DNA from: Vibrio sonorensis
GTDB taxonomy: Bacteria; Pseudomonadota; Gammaproteobacteria; Enterobacterales; Vibrionaceae
Length of the DNA stretch: 64,000 bases
Direction: 5' to 3'
NCBI RefSeq assembly: GCF_001854765.1
Contig: NZ_LJJE01000112.1
Span: 186,001-250,000, forward strand
Part shown: positions 27,355-35,797 of the stretch, piece after piece
Numbering within the stretch: the first letter of the stretch is position 1
Layout: each line of letters opens with the position of its first letter
Made by a program: the position numbers and the translations under genes
The notes under the pieces: model-generated
The model's input: the letters and a program-made list of their open reading frames with translations, nothing else
What the model was told of the DNA's origin: nothing
Databases searched by the model: none

Positions 27355-28560
27355 TTAACGCACCTCTAAGGAGTTATGTGCGCCTGAAGGGATTTCAAGG
27401 CAAGATTCAGTACACAACACGTCATGAACTATGCCAGCATAAACTTCTTCTGCTCTATACTGTTCGGCAATTTGCTTACTGGCTTTTGAAATCCGAGTAG
27501 CTAACATTTTATCTTCTGTCAGACTCAAAATGGCCTGAGCCAGTGAATCCGCATTGTCCGGTTGGTACTTGAGGCAGTTTTGATAAGAAGAGAGGCGCTT
27601 GTCCCAATATGCACCATCTCTCGGTATCACAATGCACATACCGGCAGCCATGGCTTCTAAAATTGATAGGCCGAAAGGCTCATTTTTGCTCGTTGAAATG
27701 AAAATGTTACTTTGCTTACGTATCTCATCTATACAGCGAGGCTCCTGATACCAAAGAACGTATGGCAAAGGTTTTGGCGCATCGCTCGTTGGTACTGATA
27801 TGTTTTGTGGGCGGATAAAGCAAATGTTCGCTGCGATAGGTTTTTGTCGATGGACAACTTGGATGCCATCACACATCAAGTCTAAACCTTTCCATTTAAG
27901 CAAGGAAGCAGCCCAAAATAGAACTGGCTCAGCTTTATTGCATTGGCTTGGCCAGTGTTGACGTTTTATACCATTTACGAATGAGCAAAAACGAGGTCCG
28001 TTTAACTCCAATTTCGCCAGTTCTTGAGCATTCGCGCGGCTGTGCGTTCTTTCGTAATGACGACTCAACGCTGCTTGCAACTGGGTTCGAGAAGAGTGAA
28101 GGTAATGAACCTTGTGCACCTTCATCAGGCACCAACCAATAGAACGAGAAGGGGAGACAGGGCCATGAATGAGTTGAATCAAGGTCGCTCCAAGCAACTG
28201 GTTAAACAGGTATAAAGCCATATCATTCCCGGGTCCAGATGCACCGAGCAGACAATGGAATTTTCCCTGTTTTAGTCTTGTTATAGAGAGCACCAAAAGT
28301 AGGTAAAACTGTTTAACCCAAAATAACAAACCTTGATTGCAAGACATCAAAGTGTTGGCCATTGGGAACCGTACAATGTCAGTGTTACACTCTTTGGCTA
28401 GGTCACTCTCTTGCCAAAAACTAACGTCTGCGGTGAGAACGGTGTACTTTACCTTCCCCCCTTTGGTGAGTGACAAGGCGGCATCTGTTGCAATCTTAGA
28501 CCCACCTTTGAAAGGGACAGGATCGAAGAGCAGTATGTGGTTTTTCGCAGCAATACCCAT
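27355..28560 (-). CDS. sypJ: SypJ-like family 4 glycosyltransferase
   Basis: GT4 enzyme of 401 residues. The N-terminus MGIAAKNHILLFDPVPFKGG carries the first Rossmann strand and Gly loop; the donor domain has VLFWAASLLKWKGLDLM and the E-x7-E motif EPFGLSILEAMAAG. ATG 28560 is chosen because GGGAGGTAAT lies directly before it, whereas the longer frame adds 6 residues with no ribosome site. It begins at the end of sypI and is 1 base from sypK. Confidence 0.87.
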   Translation of the reverse strand: MGIAAKNHILLFDPVPFKGGSKIATDAALSLTKGGKVKYTVLTADVSFWQESDLAKECNTDIVRFPMANTLMSCNQGLLFWVKQFYLLLVLSITRLKQGKFHCLLGASGPGNDMALYLFNQLLGATLIQLIHGPVSPSRSIGWCLMKVHKVHYLHSSRTQLQAALSRHYERTHSRANAQELAKLELNGPRFCSFVNGIKRQHWPSQCNKAEPVLFWAASLLKWKGLDLMCDGIQVVHRQKPIAANICFIRPQNISVPTSDAPKPLPYVLWYQEPRCIDEIRKQSNIFISTSKNEPFGLSILEAMAAGMCIVIPRDGAYWDKRLSSYQNCLKYQPDNADSLAQAILSLTEDKMLATRISKASKQIAEQYRAEEVYAGIVHDVLCTESCLEIPSGAHNSLEVR

Positions 28561-28561
28561 A

Positions 28562-29763
28562 TTACCTCCCAACAGCAAAGCGATTGCTGATATAGGTGCG
28601 AATAGGGCTTAGCGTTCTCCAAAGTCTGATTTTTGTTGTACTCTTCTCTCGAATTGAGGCGTCGTAAACCGCCTGAATACGTTTGACGTTTTCTTCGCAA
28701 CTATGGTTTTTGATTACATTAGCTTTTGCTCGCACACCCAGAGCTTTGGCAGGTTTGCGATTTTTAATTACCGCGCGCATGGTGTTTACAAGAGGCCCAA
28801 TCCCTTTGTTTTTATACAATAAGCCATTCTTTTTATGGGTGATAATTTCCGGAATGCCACCTTCCTCTGGAGCAATGATGGGCAACTCTGCTAGTGCAGC
28901 TTCATTGAAAACAAGGCCAAAGGCTTCTTGTCTTGCTCCACTAACGTAGCCATCGCAGCCCTTAAGCCATGTCAGTACATTGGTCTGCTCGCCGACAAAG
29001 TGAACGTTCTTTTCAACGTGAACACACTCTGCATGTTGCTCCAGCTTTTGTTTTAGTGGCCCTTGTCCAATTACCAGTAGATGTGTATCAGGATATTCAA
29101 GAAGTACAAACCTCAGAGCCGTAATGACACGATCAATCCCTTTTCTATGTATGAGCGAGCCAACCGTAACAAATAGATAGGAGTTTTTAGGAATACCTAA
29201 CTCATGTTTTACGTTTAGATACTCTTTGTGGTTAAAGCGTTCAATATCTAATCCGTTGTGAATAACCGAAATATTGTCGTTGGGATAGCCATCTTTGCTT
29301 AGGTACTTTGTAATCGCCTCACTAACTGCAATCACACGCGGTGACATGTGAAGTCCATAGATCATACGTTCAAAAGAAGGGTAATCAGAGTGAAGTTGAG
29401 TTACTAACGGGACCCCAGAAAGGCGTGAAGCAACCGTCATCCATTGGCAGGGCGCAGCACTATTTGCATGGATTAGATCGATCTCGAATTCATCAATCAT
29501 GTTACGGGCTTGGCGAACTTGTTTCAGCCAAGCCGAGAGATTAAAACGACTGCCTTTGGTTACGAAGAGTCGATTAAACTCGCTTAATTCGCTGTGTACA
29601 CCGCTGCGTAACACTTCCTTGTGCAGTGATTCACAATTGGTCCATACATACGGATTATAACGAAGAGTATCAAGACCACGAACCAGGTCTAGTAGCAACG
29701 TTCACTGCCTCTAATCCAATCATCACCGTAGTGTACGTACAAAATATTTTTGCGACTCTCCAT
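28562..29763 (-). pseudogene. sypI: SypI-like family 4 glycosyltransferase with an N-terminal frameshift
   Basis: The natural start is ATG 29763 (AGAGGA 7 bases ahead), giving MESRKNILYVHYGDDWIRGS, the classic GT4 N-terminus, but this frame hits TAG at 29689. The body continues one frame back from 29698 (LLLDLVRGLDTLRYNPYVW), through FVTVGSLIHRKGIDRVI and the E-x7-E motif AFGLVFNEAALAELP. Adding one T in GAACGTTGCTA gives an uninterrupted protein of about 400 residues. Either a sequencing error or a recent mutation; internal initiation would lose the first strand and glycine loop. It heads the sypIJKL unit behind a sigma-54 promoter. Confidence 0.82.
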
Positions 29764-29800
29764 TTTCAAATCCTCTTTCTTTAAGGGATATGAAGACGAC

Positions 29801-29816
29801 TGCAAAGGAGGTGCCA
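29801..29816 (-). promoter_or_regulatory. Sigma-54 promoter of sypIJKL
   Basis: Minus strand TGGCACCTCCTTTGCA is a near-consensus -24/-12 promoter (TGGCAC-N5-TTGCA), the best in the window. It lies 37 bases before the sypI ATG at 29763. Confidence 0.88.
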
Positions 29817-29866
29817 AAAATAAAAGATTCTATCTGATTGAATTTATTGATTTATTATAGTGATAA

Positions 29867-30928
29867 TTAGAGATTCTCAAATTGAGAATCACCTTGACCA
29901 ATAGCTTTTTGATATTGCTGAACGACTTTAGGGACGATGACATGGGGAGAATAGTGTTTAAAAACGGTATTGAATGCTTTGTTCTGTAGTGTTTTAAGTT
30001 CTTCTTCGTTTAGTTCCAGCGCTTGATTTAATAGCTGAGGTAGAGCTTTACTATTGCCAATAAAGCCATTTTCTCCATTTTCAATAAGGCTGGGCAAATC
30101 GCCGACAGCGGTACAAACCACAATGCATTTTTTACTCATGGCTTCCAAAGCGACCATAGGAAGGCCTTCAAATTTAGAGCAGATCACCACAATTTTGGTC
30201 TTGTTCCATATCCTTTCTGGATCGGATACATGGCCATGCAGCGAAAGGTTGCTCGGTTTTAGGGATTTTAATTTATCTAGTAAAGGACCAGCGCCGAAGC
30301 AATCAAACTCTTGACTCGGAAACTGGTTAGCAAGCGCTAAAAAACGCTCTGGCGCTTTTTCTTCGCTTAAACGACCGACGAAGGCGATGCGATTGGTGTT
30401 GCCAACTTCCAAGTCTACACAAGAGACAAAGTTGTTAAACCGGATCGACTTGCCCCAAAGCTTATCTTGGATAGGTTTGCTCACCGCAAAGCTACGTGAA
30501 GAGAGAAAAGTAGAGAATCGATCAATAAAGTCGTAGATCCAAACCTTACCCTTAGGTGTTTCTCCAGCGTGATAGGTGGAAATTTGAGGTAAGCCTGTCA
30601 ACAAGCGTGTCAGTTTGCAAAGAATACTCGCTTTATAACCGTGGGAATGTAACAGGATAGGCTGGTATTTAGTCACGGCATATCGAAGACCTTGTAGGCC
30701 GATATTTCCACTAGCAAGTTGACTAATATAACTGTATTCAAGTTGATGACGTTTTACTTTTTCTACCAGTGGGGAAGGTGGACTGTACTCTGCGACTAAA
30801 ACTAAACGAACTGATATCTTTAACGCTTTCAAACCTAGCATGAGTTGGAGTAGGTGGCTTTCGATGCCACCATACGTCTTACAATCAGCAACAATCCACA
30901 CCTCATTCCGCATTACCTCATTCCGCAT
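29867..30928 (-). CDS. sypH: SypH-like family 4 glycosyltransferase
   Basis: GT4 enzyme: N-terminal VWIVADCKTYGGIESHLLQL, a HSHGYKASI motif near residue 105, and donor-domain signatures IAFVGRLSEEKAPE and EGLPMVALEAMSKK. The frame is open far upstream into sypG, so the start was set by context: ATG 30928 overlaps the sypG stop by 11 bases and has GCAGGT ahead. The first five codons are tandemly duplicated (MRNEVMRNEV), so ATG 30913 is equally possible. A SypG box lies in its last codons. Confidence 0.86.
   Translation of the reverse strand: MRNEVMRNEVWIVADCKTYGGIESHLLQLMLGLKALKISVRLVLVAEYSPPSPLVEKVKRHQLEYSYISQLASGNIGLQGLRYAVTKYQPILLHSHGYKASILCKLTRLLTGLPQISTYHAGETPKGKVWIYDFIDRFSTFLSSRSFAVSKPIQDKLWGKSIRFNNFVSCVDLEVGNTNRIAFVGRLSEEKAPERFLALANQFPSQEFDCFGAGPLLDKLKSLKPSNLSLHGHVSDPERIWNKTKIVVICSKFEGLPMVALEAMSKKCIVVCTAVGDLPSLIENGENGFIGNSKALPQLLNQALELNEEELKTLQNKAFNTVFKHYSPHVIVPKVVQQYQKAIGQGDSQFENL
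29874..29888. promoter_or_regulatory. SypG enhancer box upstream of sypI
   Basis: TTCTCAAATTGAGAA is a perfect palindrome (TTCTCA-N3-TGAGAA) 58 bases upstream of the sypI sigma-54 promoter, inside the 3' end of sypH. Confidence 0.78.
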
Positions 30929-32381
30929 AGTTACCTGCTTCTTCCTCTTCCCAAGCTTGTTTTTTCCTATATACCGTTGAGGGACTGAGTTCGAGTAACA
31001 CAGCGGCATTGAGTACATTTCCGTTACATAAATCTATAGCTCGCTGAATGGTTTCGCGCTCTACTTGCCACATTGGTCTAATTTTAGAATCCGTGGGAAG
31101 TGACTGAGACTGAGCGGGGGTAGGTTCGGCTGAAACCAATGTGACGCCGTCACTATTAGTCTCCATAGCCGGAGCAGAAGGCGCAACTGGTCTTGGTGTT
31201 TTCGCTGGTTTTCCCCTTGTAACTTCAGCGGGCAAGTGACTGATATCAAGCTGGTTATCATCGTTAAGCACGACAATATTTCTCAATACATTTTGTAATT
31301 GACGAACATTTCCGGGCCAATGATAACGCTTTAGTAGAGCGCCAGCATCTTTACTTATTGATGAAAACGTCTTGCTATCTTCTCTGGCATACTGTTTTAA
31401 GAAATGCGTAGCCAAAGTGGTTATATCAGTGCCGCGTTCTCGCAACGGAGGCATTTCGATGGGCACCACGTGAACACGATAGTACAAGTCTTCTCTAAAC
31501 CTACCTTCTTCAACTTCTTGGAGAGGATCTCGGTTAGTTGCACAAATAATCCGAACATCTACTTTAAGCTCTTTTGAACCACCTAGTGGGGTAAAGGTTC
31601 CGGTCTGTAAAAATCTCAGAAGCTTCTTTTGCATCTCTAGGTCCATCTCGCACAGCTCATCTAAGAAAAGAGTTCCACCATTTGCCTGAGATGCCGCGCC
31701 TTGGCGATCACTAGTTGCACCAGTGAAAGCGCCTTTGAGATGTCCGAAAATTTCGCTTTCCATCAGATCTTTAGGTATTGCGCCGCAGTTAATGGCGACA
31801 AATGGCTTATCTCTGCGTTGGCTTTCTGCGTGAATGGCTTCTGCACAAACCTCTTTACCGGTTCCACTTTCGCCGACGATAAATACGCTCGCATTGGTTG
31901 GTGAAACCGCGTCGATAGTCTTATAAACACCTTGCATAAGCAAACTGCTACCAATAAAACCGTGGAACCTTTGTCGATCAAACTTAGTCTCAAAGTCTTC
32001 TACTAAATGCTCCAGTTTGACGCGCTTTAAGTGCAGTTCGATAGAGGTTTTTAGGCGGTTCGCTTGAATCGGCTTTTCGAGAAAATCTTTGGCTCCTTTT
32101 TGTAAAAGCGATACCGCAATATCAACAGAGCCATGAGCCGTCGCGACGATTACCGACGTCGGCACTTCACTTTCATTAATCCAATCTAAGATTTCCTCAC
32201 CTGACATATCTGGAAGTTTGAGATCCAATATGACGAGTTGGGGGACATTTCGTTCAATAAAGTCGATAGCGTCACGCCCTGTTTCAACGTGAAAAAGGTC
32301 GTAAGGTTCATCTTTTACATACTGCTTGTATAGAACGGCAAGCGAACTAGAGTCTTCGATTAAGAGTACCTTTGCTCTCAT
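30918..32381 (-). CDS. sypG: SypG, sigma-54-dependent response regulator of the syp locus
   Basis: NtrC-type activator of 487 residues. The receiver (1-120) has the acidic pair E9/D10, acceptor D53 (VILDLKLPDMSG) and Lys in FLEKPI. The AAA+ domain (about 145-375) has Walker A GESGTGKEV and the sigma-54 contact loop GAFTGA. The Fis-type helix-turn-helix is at the C-terminus (CNGNVLNAAVLLELSPSTVY). AAAGGAGGAATAAC before the ATG is an excellent ribosome site. It should bind the TTCTCA-N3-TGAGAA boxes and activate the four sigma-54 promoters here. Directly upstream is a standalone Hpt gene rather than sypF. Confidence 0.93.
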   Translation of the reverse strand: MRAKVLLIEDSSSLAVLYKQYVKDEPYDLFHVETGRDAIDFIERNVPQLVILDLKLPDMSGEEILDWINESEVPTSVIVATAHGSVDIAVSLLQKGAKDFLEKPIQANRLKTSIELHLKRVKLEHLVEDFETKFDRQRFHGFIGSSLLMQGVYKTIDAVSPTNASVFIVGESGTGKEVCAEAIHAESQRRDKPFVAINCGAIPKDLMESEIFGHLKGAFTGATSDRQGAASQANGGTLFLDELCEMDLEMQKKLLRFLQTGTFTPLGGSKELKVDVRIICATNRDPLQEVEEGRFREDLYYRVHVVPIEMPPLRERGTDITTLATHFLKQYAREDSKTFSSISKDAGALLKRYHWPGNVRQLQNVLRNIVVLNDDNQLDISHLPAEVTRGKPAKTPRPVAPSAPAMETNSDGVTLVSAEPTPAQSQSLPTDSKIRPMWQVERETIQRAIDLCNGNVLNAAVLLELSPSTVYRKKQAWEEEEAGNYAE

Positions 32382-32405
32382 GTTATTCCTCCTTTGTATT
32401 TGTCA

Positions 32406-32813
32406 TTATTGGAAGCCTTGCTGTTTTCTCATTTTGATAGCAGCAAGTGAGGCTTTAGCGAGTTCAATCAAGTCGTCACGCAGCGCGTACGCTTCGTCAT
32501 TCATACCATCAAGACATAAGTGCTCAATTTTTCTAGCGAGATTAGAAAGAGGTCGATTTCCTAGGGCAAGAGCCGAGCTCCCCAAAGTATGAGTCTCAAA
32601 CTCAAGTGTTGGGGCATCTTTTTGGTCAATGGCATGAATGATTTTATCTATGCGCAGCGCTGATTCACTGAGGTAATGGTCGATAAGTTCAGGTAAGACT
32701 TCGGCACATGTATCTTCAATCACTTGCTGGATGACGCTTTCGTCGACAAGGCGCTCGTCGATAATTTCGGTAGTTTGCTTTTCTTCCACGGCTGCTATCT
32801 CTTTCTCATTCAA
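32406..32813 (-). CDS. Standalone histidine phosphotransfer (Hpt) protein in the sypE/sypF position
   Basis: A 135-residue four-helix Hpt domain with phospho-acceptor His75 in FETHTLGSSALALGN, matching the HxLKGSS-x4-G pattern. There is no kinase, receiver or membrane domain. It sits between sypD and sypG, exactly where V. fischeri-type loci encode SypE and the hybrid kinase SypF, whose own Hpt domain feeds SypG. It therefore likely passes phosphate from a distant hybrid kinase to SypG. TTG at 32813 is the first start (an in-frame stop lies just upstream) with poor ribosome binding; GTG at 32789 is an alternative. It ends 24 bases before sypG. Confidence 0.85.
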   Translation of the reverse strand: MNEKEIAAVEEKQTTEIIDERLVDESVIQQVIEDTCAEVLPELIDHYLSESALRIDKIIHAIDQKDAPTLEFETHTLGSSALALGNRPLSNLARKIEHLCLDGMNDEAYALRDDLIELAKASLAAIKMRKQQGFQ

Positions 32814-32973
32814 TACTAGGTATAACCAGTATGAAACTGGGCGCTATTTAAATTAAGAATAGATCAATTTTTTCAACTAGTTGTGCGCTCTGTAATGATT
32901 TTGTTAATCAGTTAACAGCTTTGGTGTTTTTCTGAGTGTAAACAGCGATGTATAAACAAGCACTCCCAAACGG

Positions 32974-33056
32974 AAAAGGGCCTAGAAGCACTCATCTGTT
33001 GTGTAGCTGTCGTTATGCACACTGATTTAAAAAATCGGATTTCAACAGGCCCTTTT
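32974..33056 (-). terminator. Long-loop inverted repeat closing the sypABCD unit
   Basis: AAAAGGGCCT at 32974-32983 and AGGCCCTTTT at 33047-33056 are perfect 10-base arms around a 63-base loop that contains a smaller AT-rich hairpin. It lies downstream of sypD on the minus strand and ends in four T. A terminator is the simplest reading, though the loop is unusually long. Confidence 0.5.
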
Positions 33057-33097
33057 GCCATTTCGCTCTCCAACTGGCGGGAAGAAATTTAAGCCGC

Positions 33098-33698
33098 TCA
33101 ATTTCCCGTGCTATTTCCTGCGCTAGTAGGTTGGTCACGTGTGTTCAAGACTGTAGCAATTTTTGATTGACCATTGCCTTGGAGTAGCGCAATACCCTTC
33201 TTTACTTGTTGCTGACTGGTTTTTCCTGCCATGACGACTAGCAGTGTTTGGTCGCAAACATTAGCAATCACGGTTACTGGTATGTTAGAACGGTTGATAT
33301 GTAAGACAGGCGAAGTATCGAAAACGATACGGTCAAATGTGTTTAGCCATGTTTCAACCTGTTTCATTAACTATCGGGCTTTTTAATTTCAATTGGTTAA
33401 ATTCGTCTGTTGGCGCCACTACGCCCGTAAAAAGCTGTTTAGTCTGTGTGTGTTCAATCCATGTTAATGAGTCTGTCGTCTCTACGGGCTCTATCGGCGC
33501 AAAGTTTGGGTGAAAAGTATTGAGGTCAACCAGTAAGGTCCTATGTCCGGCAAAAAGATATCGTTCGACTAAGGCAGTCGCTAAAGAGGTAACGCCTTCA
33601 TCACTTTGACACGCAGTAACGCATACTGTCTTAGCACTATTGTTTTCGGCATTTAAGTAGAGCTGCTCGATTTCGCACAAGGTTCCTTGAATACTCAT
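33098..33698 (-). pseudogene. sypD: SypD-like CpsD/CapB-family ATPase, frameshifted and with a degenerate P-loop
   Basis: Cytoplasmic partner of the co-polymerase SypO, of the bacterial tyrosine-kinase (BY-kinase) type. The N-terminal frame (33354-33698) ends SPIVNETG and stops; the remainder continues from about 33367 with VETWLNTFDRIVFDTSPVL. Removing one base at GTTAATG restores a single protein of about 200 residues. The Walker A region reads ACQSDEGVTSLATAL instead of GxGKS/T, so the usual Lys is absent; the Walker A' strand TLLVDLN is present. It starts within the sypC stop (TAATG). Confidence 0.78.
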
Positions 33699-35788
33699 TA
33701 CAACGCTCCTATTAAGACAATGGTGGTCGCTAGACGCAGAATATCTTCTAAGCCCACACGAGCTTTTTCAATAAAGCTATCTTTCTGGTCGGGAATAAAG
33801 ATAGTGTCACCGGCTCTAATTACTGGCAACTGAAAGACGTTGGCGGTTTTACTAAACTTAACAAGGTCAAAGGTTCGAGCTTGTCCCTGACAGCAGGACA
33901 TATTGACAACGGAAATCTTTTCCAAGTAGGCATTATCACTCGGACCGCCAGCTTCTGCGAGAATGTCGAGAATCGTCATGTTGTCATCAAAAACATATCG
34001 TCCCGGTTTGTTCACCGCTCCAAGAACTCTGATCGTTGACTCTTTGCTTCGGTCTAACCAGATTTTGTCTTTTTCTGGAATGTAAATGGTGTCGCCCATG
34101 GTGACGTTTGGCAACAAGCTTTCATCTCCCGTTTCGAAGTACAAGGATAGATTTAACTCACTGACTTTGGCGTAAGTTTTATCGCGATGAGTAACGCGAA
34201 TATTGTGTAAATCTGCATCCTTAGTAGGTCCATCAGCCGCGGATAAAATATCTAAGAAGTGCATATCTTTTGTAAATCGGTATCGGCCCGGAGCATTCAC
34301 TTGGCCAAACACATAGATTGATGCGTCTGAGCTTTGTCTTACCCACTGAGATTTATTATCCGAAGGGTCTTGTGGTAAGTCGTGGACGCGAACAATGGAG
34401 CCTGCATAAATCACAGGTAGGTTTTCTCTCGCTCCCCCTGATAGGATAAACGCGTCTAGGTCGAAAACTTCAAGTTGACCACTGCTGGTAACGACTTCAA
34501 TTTTGGACGTATCTGCACGTAGGGTAGGACCGCCAACATGAGCGAGTAGGTCCATCATATCCATTTCATTTGACCACTCAATACGGCCAGGGCGAACGAC
34601 CTCACCAATGACACTCACCGCGCGATCAGGCGAAACCTTGAGCCAAGACTTTTCGTTCATATCGGTCTTTTCCGGTACGAAAATGGCGTCGCCAGCAGAA
34701 ACTACTGGTGGCTGAATGCTGCTTAACCCTTCGGTGTATGCAGTTAAGTCAAAACGATAGACCTTACCGCTGGGCTTGAGAACTCGGATCTGACGAGATT
34801 CAGCAAATCGGGTAGGACCACCTGCATTCGCGAGAATGTCCATAAAGGTAGCGCCTTGCTTGCTCTCGTAAGCACCGGGTTGTGCTACTTCACCCATGAT
34901 ATAAACCACATTAGCACCCGACTTAATTTCTTCTTCCTGTTTTGGAACAAAAATGGTTGACCCGGGAGTGATTCTCGGCAATAGCGATTCGTTACCAGTA
35001 TCTAGATATCGCTTCAAATTGAACACTTTTGGCGAGTTATCGCTGATAACGCGGATTTTTTCTACAGTGGCATAGCGAGTCACGCCACCAGAACGCATAA
35101 GAATGTCGACAAGATTGGTATTGGGTTTGTAGGTGAATGAACCCGGTGAATTCACTTCACCAAAGACTTTTATTGCTGTACGGCTGTCCGCACTATCACC
35201 AGAGTTTGCTTGTTTGCTGGCATCAAACTCCTGTTCGATATTACCGACAAGGGGTGACGCTGCCACAAAGAGAGAGTCCATAGATTGCAACTTGGGCAAC
35301 TTACTCTCATCGCCAGTATCGAGGAACTGTTTGTAATTGAAGGTGATCTTTTCGCCGTTGCGGCGGATAAACATATTGTTCAACTGGGCGCCAGAGCGCA
35401 ATCCGCCAGCCGCGTGCAGTGCCGTTTGAATATCTGCTTGATCATCAAGCTTGTATTCTCCCGGAGCATTGACGTAACCTTGAATAGAAACCAGAACCTG
35501 ACGTTTTGCTACAAAAACAGAAGCGGAACTCAAATCGCGATACACGTCGGAAAGTCTATCTAAAACCGCTTTTTCAAGCTGCTTAGCATCGTAACCGGCG
35601 ACGTAAACTTGGCCGATTTCAGGCAAGGTAATTCTTCCTTTTTTGTTTACGTCAAATGCCTTGTTTAATGAATCTTCACCGGGCAAGTTGATCTGAATTT
35701 GATCGCCCACTTGAACGGTATCCGTATCGGCAAGACAGGGAAACGAAACCGCAATAACCAAAATGGCAAAAGAGATAAGCTTAGTCAT
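33698..35788 (-). CDS. sypC: SypC-like polysaccharide export protein with six SLBB repeats
   Basis: Periplasmic/outer-membrane export protein (Poly_export family). A signal peptide (MTKLISFAILVIAVSFPCLA) lacks a lipobox. The Poly_export domain (about residues 27-100) has VGDQIQINLPG and GRITLPEIGQVYVAG. Six SLBB-type units follow, recognisable by repeats such as GYVNAPGEY, GEVNSPGSF, GEVAQPGAY, GEVVRPGRI, GQVNAPGRY and GAVNKPGRY, each followed by a DILxxAGGP-like helix. The C-terminus has a hydrophobic segment (LEDILRLATTIVLIGAL). At 696 aa it is much longer than two-SLBB Wza proteins. ATG 35788 is used because GGGAG lies 5 bases before it. Confidence 0.88.
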   Translation of the reverse strand: MTKLISFAILVIAVSFPCLADTDTVQVGDQIQINLPGEDSLNKAFDVNKKGRITLPEIGQVYVAGYDAKQLEKAVLDRLSDVYRDLSSASVFVAKRQVLVSIQGYVNAPGEYKLDDQADIQTALHAAGGLRSGAQLNNMFIRRNGEKITFNYKQFLDTGDESKLPKLQSMDSLFVAASPLVGNIEQEFDASKQANSGDSADSRTAIKVFGEVNSPGSFTYKPNTNLVDILMRSGGVTRYATVEKIRVISDNSPKVFNLKRYLDTGNESLLPRITPGSTIFVPKQEEEIKSGANVVYIMGEVAQPGAYESKQGATFMDILANAGGPTRFAESRQIRVLKPSGKVYRFDLTAYTEGLSSIQPPVVSAGDAIFVPEKTDMNEKSWLKVSPDRAVSVIGEVVRPGRIEWSNEMDMMDLLAHVGGPTLRADTSKIEVVTSSGQLEVFDLDAFILSGGARENLPVIYAGSIVRVHDLPQDPSDNKSQWVRQSSDASIYVFGQVNAPGRYRFTKDMHFLDILSAADGPTKDADLHNIRVTHRDKTYAKVSELNLSLYFETGDESLLPNVTMGDTIYIPEKDKIWLDRSKESTIRVLGAVNKPGRYVFDDNMTILDILAEAGGPSDNAYLEKISVVNMSCCQGQARTFDLVKFSKTANVFQLPVIRAGDTIFIPDQKDSFIEKARVGLEDILRLATTIVLIGAL

Positions 35789-35797
35789 AATCACTCC

